Shown here piece after piece: positions 7,401-12,286 of a stretch of DNA of 12,286 nt. The stretch covers positions 1 through 12,286 of the forward strand of contig VGVU01000032.1 in the NCBI GenBank assembly GCA_016873905.1, written 5' to 3'. The first letter of the stretch is position 1; the number at the start of each line of letters is the position of its first letter. Made by a program: the position numbers and the translations under genes. The notes beneath the pieces are model-generated. The model worked only from the letters and a program-made list of their open reading frames with translations. It was not told where the DNA came from and did no database searches. This DNA comes from Betaproteobacteria bacterium (GTDB lineage Bacteria; Pseudomonadota; Gammaproteobacteria; Burkholderiales; Thiobacillaceae).

Positions 7401-8280
7401 TGACGGCCGCCGGTCGCCCCTTCTTCAGGTCGAGCCAGGCGCGTACATGGCCGGTACCGGCCTGGACGAAGGATTGTGACCAGGGCGCGTGCAGGGCCAG
7501 GGTGTCCAGTTTCGTGTTGCCCACGGCCATGTAGATCTCTCCGTGCCATCCATCCGTGTCCGAGAGTCTGTGGCCGCGCAGATCAGCGCGCAGATCCAGT
7601 TGTTCTCCGAGCCCGGCGGGTAATTGGCCTTTGACACCTATTTGGTGGTGGCCGAGAAGATTCTCCATCCGGGCATTGATCTGTGTGATCTTGAGGGGCG
7701 GCGCCTTGATGAGGTCATCCTGCCAAAGGACCTGTCCATTCATCAGGAACACATTGTGCTGGCGTAGCAGCCAGTCCGGAAAAGGCGAGGTCTGTCCGGG
7801 GACATTAACCGGAATACCGGCAACATGAATGACGCCCGCCGTATCGCGCCGGGCGAGCAGATCAAGGCCCCGCAATTCCAGGCTGGCCAGGCGCAGATCC
7901 ATGAGCAACAGACTGCTCCAGGACAGGGTTGCACGCGCCTCGGCCAGGCCAAGTTGGGGCTTCCCGTCAGGCCCGGTCACGGTCAGGGCGGTCAGCTTGA
8001 AATGCGGATTCAGGCCTTGCCAGTGACCGCCAACGGCGCCGATGTGGACTGGCATACCGAGGCTGCGACTGGCCAGTTGCTCAATGTCGGGCCGGTAGCG
8101 ATCAATCTCCGGGATAAGCACGAGGCGCAGGAAGAGGGCGATCCCCATGGTCACAATGACGCTCAGTCCCAGCAGGTAGCTGAGTCCGTGCAGAAGGCGA
8201 TGTGGCCAAGGGCCGGCAGGGTGCGGGGTGCGCATCAGGGCAGGAGCAACCAGACGGTATCCACGGGGGTATCCATCCAT
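4411..8280 (-). CDS. yhdP: YhdP, AsmA/TamB-like inner-membrane-anchored envelope protein
   Basis: YhdP is one of the large AsmA-like proteins thought to form lipid-carrying bridges between inner and outer membranes; in E. coli it works redundantly with TamB and YdbH in phospholipid transport. The 1289 residues match the family length (E. coli about 1266). One transmembrane segment lies near residues 29-56. It is followed by the AsmA-type entry block (PVHIGAVGGHWQGLNPHFKL, 77-96) and then a very long periplasmic region rich in short beta-strand stretches. The C-terminal AsmA-like part has FLEVDPGIARLFAIVNLQSL, then an end typical of the family (LHYLVTGTWDKPVI). Starts ATG 8280 and ATG 8235 (Met16) are both possible, and neither has a clear ribosome binding site. 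The gene lies 33 bases after the HIT-family gene and in the same frame as its stop codon. Its placement before the nitrilase and tldD is conserved. Confidence 0.93.
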   Translation of the reverse strand: MDGYPRGYRLVAPALMRTPHPAGPWPHRLLHGLSYLLGLSVIVTMGIALFLRLVLIPEIDRYRPDIEQLASRSLGMPVHIGAVGGHWQGLNPHFKLTALTVTGPDGKPQLGLAEARATLSWSSLLLMDLRLASLELRGLDLLARRDTAGVIHVAGIPVNVPGQTSPFPDWLLRQHNVFLMNGQVLWQDDLIKAPPLKITQINARMENLLGHHQIGVKGQLPAGLGEQLDLRADLRGHRLSDTDGWHGEIYMAVGNTKLDTLALHAPWSQSFVQAGTGHVRAWLDLKKGRPAAVTGDVQLADTRLRFDETLPDTLFTSLRGRIIWRSEGPHEELSARGLTFTTPSQSASEPADLRIRIKRSPDRQRIESGELETRNLRIETFTTLTGNIPMPRSIHDQIQTLAPRGQITHASGQWNGSDKYRINARFSDLGIKATAKQPGFQGASGHLEANESGGSLVLDTNAFTLDAPRAFRHPLQFKRLDGAAQWRNRANQHEIHIKRLELLNDDLEGQLQGQLLWRPGHSPVADLKAQIKHARGEAVWRYLPEAVGDDTRFWLRDSLKAGISRNAQMRLNGPLDRFPFNHGGGEFRVSVPIEDAKLLYAEHWPIIDQIQGELVFDRAAMHLKATGRSAGTQLAEVTVGIADLFPIPTLLEVQGRAQGETRAFIDFVNHSPVKAYTGGFTEHLAARGQANLNLKLHLPLEKLDDSKVEGALTVKDNQVSPGLGLPDIEQLSGTLRFTQDQLSGRDLTARLYGEPARLSISPRSSGTLAVQVQGQLTRKLLAAWLPPEALARLQGQTTYQLELLADTRQQRLKFTSDLEGLAIQLPAPLGKTAAIRAPLRIESEPKDMGFNALHAQYGNIATLRALHKGDLASARIGLRLGAGEAVIPTANGVEISGSMGRLDLDQWRALASSMPDSGEGTGTRLPIRKIYIQSAELQVMDRTLHGSSVDLRPNAEGWTIALKSREADGNITIKERPRRHIIADFARLDWPESTDAPPSAAPTDTSTDYSGTVLVNDLQVGKAKLGRVFFNFKPIMGGKEIDRLEITQPNAVLTGRLKLYDDPRRQSVFEHGELQTDNLGQLMDRLGYPNRVKKGSGTITSSRLIWTGGLDRLSPNALSGQTTVQIKNGQFLEVDPGIARLFAIVNLQSLARMPVLDVGALFSKGFAFDQLDARAHLQLGQIQLTQMDMNGPAAKVKMQGQINLNNETQNLKLEVEPHLTDTLVAASGLAAGPVGLAGAWIASKLLKDEISRASPRLHYLVTGTWDKPVITSQTPPKKPTPQPLNELFP

Positions 8281-8313
8281 TGGGACGGGTGGACAATGCC
8301 ACGCCTTGTGATC

Positions 8314-9357
8314 TTAGGCAACTTGAGCCAGGGCATCGTGCAGGTCGGCGGCGCTCAGGCGGTCGAAATCGACACGGTTATAGGCCGTCATGCCGCCGGC
8401 CATCTCATACCAGGCGTAACCTGGGCTCCAGGCCGGTTGTGGGTGGCTGCCCTGGGGCTGGCGGGGCAGACAGTAGAGCCTTCCGGGCGTGTAGATCATG
8501 TTGTAGGGCTGGCGGGCCTGTTGCAGGTGATCAATGAAGAACCACGCATCCAGGGGGGCCGTGAAGCAATGACAGGGCACGGGATACGCCGTCTGGCCCC
8601 CATGATGTTGCCAGTGTGTCGATTCGACAGGCAGCGGGGTATCGCGCACGCAGGTCTGGAAATGGAGATGGTTGACTGAGGCCTGGGCACCATAGCTGTT
8701 GTAGGCCATCTTGAAGCCGGGGATGTGGCCGCCCAGGGTTTGGCAGAGATGCCAGGCAAACAGGTGCCACTCCTGCTCAATCGCTTGTGGCAGGCCGCGC
8801 TCGGGAACGGGCACCAGCAGGCCATGCAGGGGCACGAACGGGAACTTGTTGTAGAGCAGGCGGACCGGATGGCGTAACAGTTCGCCTTCCCAGAGGATCT
8901 CTGGGCGCAGGAAGGGCTTGTTGAAATGGAAGCCGGTCTCGGAGAAGGGCGGCGGCACGGCGTCTGCACATTTTTGTGTGCTGGCCCGGGCGGGTCGCAG
9001 AGCCCGCAAGGGGTTGTACTGGATCTCCCACGGGCCTTCCTGGCGAATCTGAGTGGTTTCAAGCTCGTCGAGTCCGAGCAGGGCCAATTTCAGAAAGACC
9101 GCCAGATCGTCCTCGGGCACGCTCAAGGGTTGGCCGGCCCGCAGGCTCTGGCGACATTGTTCGGCCAGGGCGCTAAACCGGTCGGCGAGTTGCGGGCGCA
9201 GGGAGACCCACAAGTGGGGGTCGGCGCTGGCATTGGCCAGGGTCAAGATAAAGGTGCCGATCCCGGGCAGGGCGGCCTGTCGCCGTAGCCCTTCTGCAAA
9301 GGCCTGGATCAGGGCCTCTCGGGAAGCGAAGAGCGCGGGTGGCGCAGCGTGAATCAT
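8314..9357 (-). CDS. HIT/GalT-superfamily nucleotidyltransferase, VTC2/GDPGP1-like, substrate unknown
   Basis: The 347-residue protein carries NHLHFQ at 229-234: His230-x-His232-x-Gln234, the HxHxQ form of the histidine triad. GalT, Ap4A phosphorylase and VTC2/GDPGP1 use that form to make a nucleotidyl-histidine intermediate; HIT hydrolases have a third His instead. The match to plant GDP-L-galactose phosphorylase VTC2 and animal GDP-D-glucose phosphorylase, from memory of those families, runs through most of the length. It covers FHFNKP (143-148), [20 protein letters not shown] (167-186), [16 protein letters not shown] (219-234), PLPVES (241-246), [20 protein letters not shown] (283-302) and a Trp-Tyr-Glu-Met-Ala-Gly block near the end. 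A phosphorylase or transferase acting on an NDP-sugar or dinucleotide is therefore likely, but the substrate is unknown. His/Cys residues cluster at 248-264. The ATG overlaps the metH stop (ATGA, 9354-9357), which implies co-translation with methionine synthase. Confidence 0.8.
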   Translation of the reverse strand: MIHAAPPALFASREALIQAFAEGLRRQAALPGIGTFILTLANASADPHLWVSLRPQLADRFSALAEQCRQSLRAGQPLSVPEDDLAVFLKLALLGLDELETTQIRQEGPWEIQYNPLRALRPARASTQKCADAVPPPFSETGFHFNKPFLRPEILWEGELLRHPVRLLYNKFPFVPLHGLLVPVPERGLPQAIEQEWHLFAWHLCQTLGGHIPGFKMAYNSYGAQASVNHLHFQTCVRDTPLPVESTHWQHHGGQTAYPVPCHCFTAPLDAWFFIDHLQQARQPYNMIYTPGRLYCLPRQPQGSHPQPAWSPGYAWYEMAGGMTAYNRVDFDRLSAADLHDALAQVA

Positions 9358-12286
9358 TCCGGGGTGAAGCCGAGATTGGGCGCCAACCAGCGTTCTGCCT
9401 GCGTCAGGGCCCAGCCCTTGCGCTGCGCATAATCTGCCACTTGATCCTTGTCGATCTTGCCCACGGCGAAATAACGGCTGTCCGGATGGCTGAGATAGAA
9501 GCCGGAAACCGAGGCGAGCGGCAGCATGGCGTAGCTCTCGGTGAGGGTGACGCCGATCGTTGCGGGAGCGTTGAGCAGTTCGAACAGCGCGGCTTTTTCA
9601 GAATGCTCCGGGCAGGCGGGGTAGCCGGGGGCGGGGCGAATGCCCTGATAGGCCTCGTTGATCAGTTCTTTGTTGCTGAGGGCCTCGTCCGGCGTGTAGC
9701 CCCAGAATTCGGTGCGCACGCGCTGGTGCAGGCGCTCGGCAAAGGCCTCCGCGAGTCGGTCGCACAGCGCCTTGAACAGGATGGCGTTGTAGTCGTCGTG
9801 CTGCGCCTCGAAGGCCTTGACCTTCTCGGCCTCGTTGATTCCCGCGGTGACGACGAAGGCGCCGATGTAATCCTGCTTGCCGCTGCCTTTGGGGGCGATG
9901 AAGTCGGCCAGGCTCCAGTTGGGTTGGCCGGCTGGACGCGGGCCTTGCTGACGCAGGGCGTGCCAGGTCATGCCGGGTTGGCCGTCCGTACCGTCGATCT
10001 CGATGTCATCGCCCACGCGGTTGGCCGGGAACAGCCCGAACACCGCTCGCGCTTCCACCCAGTTTTCGCGAATGATCCGGCCCAGCATGGCCTGCGCATC
10101 GGCAAACAGCTTGCGCGCTTCTTCGCCGACCACAGCGTCTTCGAGAATCTTCGGGTAGCGGCCATGCAGCTCCCAGGCCTGGAAGAACGGCGTCCAGTCG
10201 ATGCAGGAGGCGATCTCGGCGAGGTCGTAGGCCGTGAACACCTGCACGCCGGTTTGCCTGGGCGCGGGCGGCGTGTAGGCGGCCCAGTCGGGCTTGAAGG
10301 CGTTGGCGCGCGCGGCCTCGAGCGTCACGAACGACCGTTCGCCTTGTTGCGCGGCATGGCGCTCGCGCACCTGCACATACTCGGCCTTGGTCCTGGCGAC
10401 GAAGTCGGCGGAAAGGTCGGGCGAGAGCAGGCTGGTGCACACGCCCACGGCGCGGCTGGCGTCCTTGACATAGACCACCGGGCCGTCGCTTTGGGTGTCG
10501 ATCTTCACTGCCGTGTGTGCCAGGCTGGTGGTGGCGCCGCCGATGAGCAGCGGTTGGGTCATGCCGCGCCGTTTCATCTCGGCGGCAATATGGCTCATCT
10601 CTTCCAGGCTGGGGGTGATGAGGCCGGAGAGGCCGATGATGTCCACCTTCTCGGCCTCAGCCGTATCCAGAATCCTGTCGGCTGGCACCATCACGCCGAG
10701 GTCGATCACATCGTAGGCGTTGCAGCCCAGCACCACGCCGACGATGTTCTTGCCAATGTCGTGCACATCGCCCTTCACCGTGGCCATGAGGATGCGGCCC
10801 TTGGCCTGCGCCTCGGTCTTGGTCGCCTCGATGAACGGCGTCAGGTAGGCCACGGACTGCTTCATCACGCGGGCCGATTTCACCACCTGCGGCAGGAACA
10901 TCTTGCCCGCGCCGAACAGGTCGCCGACATGGTTCATGCCATCCATGAGCGGGCCTTCGATGACCTTCACGGGGTGATCAAACGCCTGCCGTGCCTCTTC
11001 GGTATCGGCCTCGATATAGGTGGTGATGCCCTTCACCAGAGCGTGGGTCAGGCGCTTGCCTACCGGTTCGTCGCGCCAGGCGAGGTCTTCGGTGGCGGTC
11101 TTGGCCTGCCCTTTGACGGTGTCGGCGGCGGCCACCAGCCGGTCACCGGCCTCCGGGTGGCGGTTAAGGACGACATCTTCGACCAGCGCGCGCAGGTCGG
11201 CGGGAATGTCGTCGTAGATGCCGAGCTGCCCGGCGTTGACGATGCCCATGTCCATGCCGGCATGGATGGCGTGGTAGAGGAAGACAGTGTGAATCGCCTC
11301 GCGCAGGGGCTCGTTGCCGCGGAACGAAAAAGACACATTGGAGACCCCGCCGGAAATGTGCGCGTGCGGCAGGTTCTGGCGAATCCAGCGCGTCGCCTCG
11401 ATGAAGTCCACGGCGTAGTTGGCGTGTTCCTCAATGCCGGTGGCGACGGCGAAGATGTTGGGGTCGAAGATGATGTCCTGCGGCGGGAAGTGGAGCTGTT
11501 CCGTCAGCAACTGGTAAGCGCGGGCGCAGATCTCGGTCTTGCGGGCAAAGGTGTCGGCCTGCCCCACTTCATCGAAGGCCATGACGATGACCGCTGCGCC
11601 GTAACGCCGCGCCAGTTTGGCCTTCTCGATGAACGCCGCCTCGCCTTCTTTCAGCGAGATGGAGTTGATGATGGGCTTGCCCTGCACACACTTTAGGCCG
11701 GCCTCGATGATCGACCACTTCGAGGAGTCGAGCATGATCGGCGCACGGGCGATGTCCGGCTCGCTGGCGATGAGGTTGAGGAAGCGCACCATGGCCGCCT
11801 CGCCGTCGAGCATGGCCTCGTCCATGTTGATGTCGATGACCTGCGCGCCGGCCTCCACCTGCTGGCGGGCGACATCCAGCGCCTCGTTGTAATTGCCTTC
11901 AATAACCAGGCGTTTGAACTTGGCCGAGCCGGTGACATTGGTGCGCTCGCCGACATTGCAGAACAGGTCGCCGGCACCGAGGTTGTAAGCCTCCAGCCCG
12001 GAAACGCGCAGCTTGGGTTCGATGCCGGGGATGACGCGCGGCGCAAAAGGCGCCACCGCCTCGGCAATTGCCTGGATGTGTTCCGGCGTGGTGCCGCAGC
12101 AGCCGCCGACGATGTTGATAAGGCCCGATTGCGCCCATTCGCGCATGGCCTCGGCCATTTGCGCCGGTGTCTCGTCGTAGCCGCCGAAGGCGTTGGGCAG
12201 GCCGGCGTTGGCGTGCGCCGAAACCAGGCAATCGGCCTTGGCCGCGATTTCGGCCACATGCTGGCGCAGCTCTTTTGCGCCCAGCG
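9354..12286 (-). CDS. metH: cobalamin-dependent methionine synthase MetH (N-terminus outside the window)
   Basis: MetH transfers the methyl group of 5-methyltetrahydrofolate to homocysteine via cobalamin, making methionine and tetrahydrofolate in the cytoplasm. Reading is open to the window edge; 976 residues are visible from codon 12284, and about 250 N-terminal residues are missing compared with E. coli MetH (1227). Numbered from that codon, the end of the homocysteine domain has GGCCGTTP with zinc ligands Cys62 and Cys63. The folate domain starts near [13 protein letters not shown] (108-120), and the cobalamin cap helices lie near 395-485. The B12 domain has DVHDIG (506-511) with His508 as the lower cobalt ligand, and Ser559 in LITPS. 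The C-terminal reactivation domain has [12 protein letters not shown] (883-894), where AdoMet binds. All key residues are present. A GTG at 12257 is an internal valine codon, not the start. The TGA overlaps the next gene. Confidence 0.98.
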   Translation of the reverse strand, partial: LGAKELRQHVAEIAAKADCLVSAHANAGLPNAFGGYDETPAQMAEAMREWAQSGLINIVGGCCGTTPEHIQAIAEAVAPFAPRVIPGIEPKLRVSGLEAYNLGAGDLFCNVGERTNVTGSAKFKRLVIEGNYNEALDVARQQVEAGAQVIDINMDEAMLDGEAAMVRFLNLIASEPDIARAPIMLDSSKWSIIEAGLKCVQGKPIINSISLKEGEAAFIEKAKLARRYGAAVIVMAFDEVGQADTFARKTEICARAYQLLTEQLHFPPQDIIFDPNIFAVATGIEEHANYAVDFIEATRWIRQNLPHAHISGGVSNVSFSFRGNEPLREAIHTVFLYHAIHAGMDMGIVNAGQLGIYDDIPADLRALVEDVVLNRHPEAGDRLVAAADTVKGQAKTATEDLAWRDEPVGKRLTHALVKGITTYIEADTEEARQAFDHPVKVIEGPLMDGMNHVGDLFGAGKMFLPQVVKSARVMKQSVAYLTPFIEATKTEAQAKGRILMATVKGDVHDIGKNIVGVVLGCNAYDVIDLGVMVPADRILDTAEAEKVDIIGLSGLITPSLEEMSHIAAEMKRRGMTQPLLIGGATTSLAHTAVKIDTQSDGPVVYVKDASRAVGVCTSLLSPDLSADFVARTKAEYVQVRERHAAQQGERSFVTLEAARANAFKPDWAAYTPPAPRQTGVQVFTAYDLAEIASCIDWTPFFQAWELHGRYPKILEDAVVGEEARKLFADAQAMLGRIIRENWVEARAVFGLFPANRVGDDIEIDGTDGQPGMTWHALRQQGPRPAGQPNWSLADFIAPKGSGKQDYIGAFVVTAGINEAEKVKAFEAQHDDYNAILFKALCDRLAEAFAERLHQRVRTEFWGYTPDEALSNKELINEAYQGIRPAPGYPACPEHSEKAALFELLNAPATIGVTLTESYAMLPLASVSGFYLSHPDSRYFAVGKIDKDQVADYAQRKGWALTQAERWLAPNLGFTPE

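Noticed and set aside
9339..11696. A 785-codon open frame on the plus strand opposite metH
   Set aside because: It lies wholly antisense to a clearly conserved metH and is low-complexity in His, Gly, Val and Asp, as expected for the complement of GC-biased codons. It matches no family I know and has no promoter context.
12257..12259. metH start codon at GTG 12257 or ATG 12259
   Set aside because: The metH frame stays open to the window edge, and the nine codons before GTG (LGAKELRQH) continue the homocysteine domain. The ATG at 12259 is in another frame. The real start lies outside the window.

Overview
The window is GC-rich, densely packed bacterial chromosome from a proteobacterium, most likely a gammaproteobacterium, with a betaproteobacterium as the alternative. 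Pointers are an AroG-type class I DAHP synthase, a periplasmic PpiA-type cyclophilin, a cobalamin-dependent MetH, and the yhdP - nitrilase - tldD gene order typical of those groups. Species cannot be fixed from sequence alone. I see no mobile element, tRNA, rRNA, CRISPR array or phage gene.

Right to left, most of the window (12286 to 1981) is one block of five minus-strand genes. It begins with metH, cut by the window edge. A HIT/GalT-superfamily nucleotidyltransferase resembling VTC2/GDPGP1 follows, joined to metH by a 4-base ATGA overlap. Next come the giant envelope protein gene yhdP (33 bases further on), a Nit1-type carbon-nitrogen hydrolase (121 bases further on) and tldD, joined to the nitrilase by another ATGA overlap. 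The block converges on a plus-strand gene for a secreted cyclophilin (1396-1968), 12 bases away. That gene is divergent from aroG (46-1107, minus strand).

The most informative non-coding stretch is the 288-base aroG/ppiA intergenic region. On the minus strand it holds a complete candidate for a phenylalanine-dependent transcription attenuator. Its parts are a 22-codon leader peptide with four Phe codons in six (FAFNFF), an antiterminator stem starting four codons past the last Phe codon, and an overlapping intrinsic terminator with a seven-U tract just before aroG. The leader ATG sits seven bases from an extended -10 element, so the transcript may be leaderless. AroG also carries the serine expected of Phe-sensitive isoenzymes, so Phe may act on both transcription and enzyme activity. 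The plus-strand side of the same region holds three 12-base-phased TGTTTGTG repeats just upstream of the ppiA -10 element.

The least understood gene is the VTC2/GDPGP1-like protein coupled to metH. Its HxHxQ motif points to a nucleotidyl transferase or phosphorylase acting through a nucleotidyl-histidine intermediate, but its substrate is unknown.
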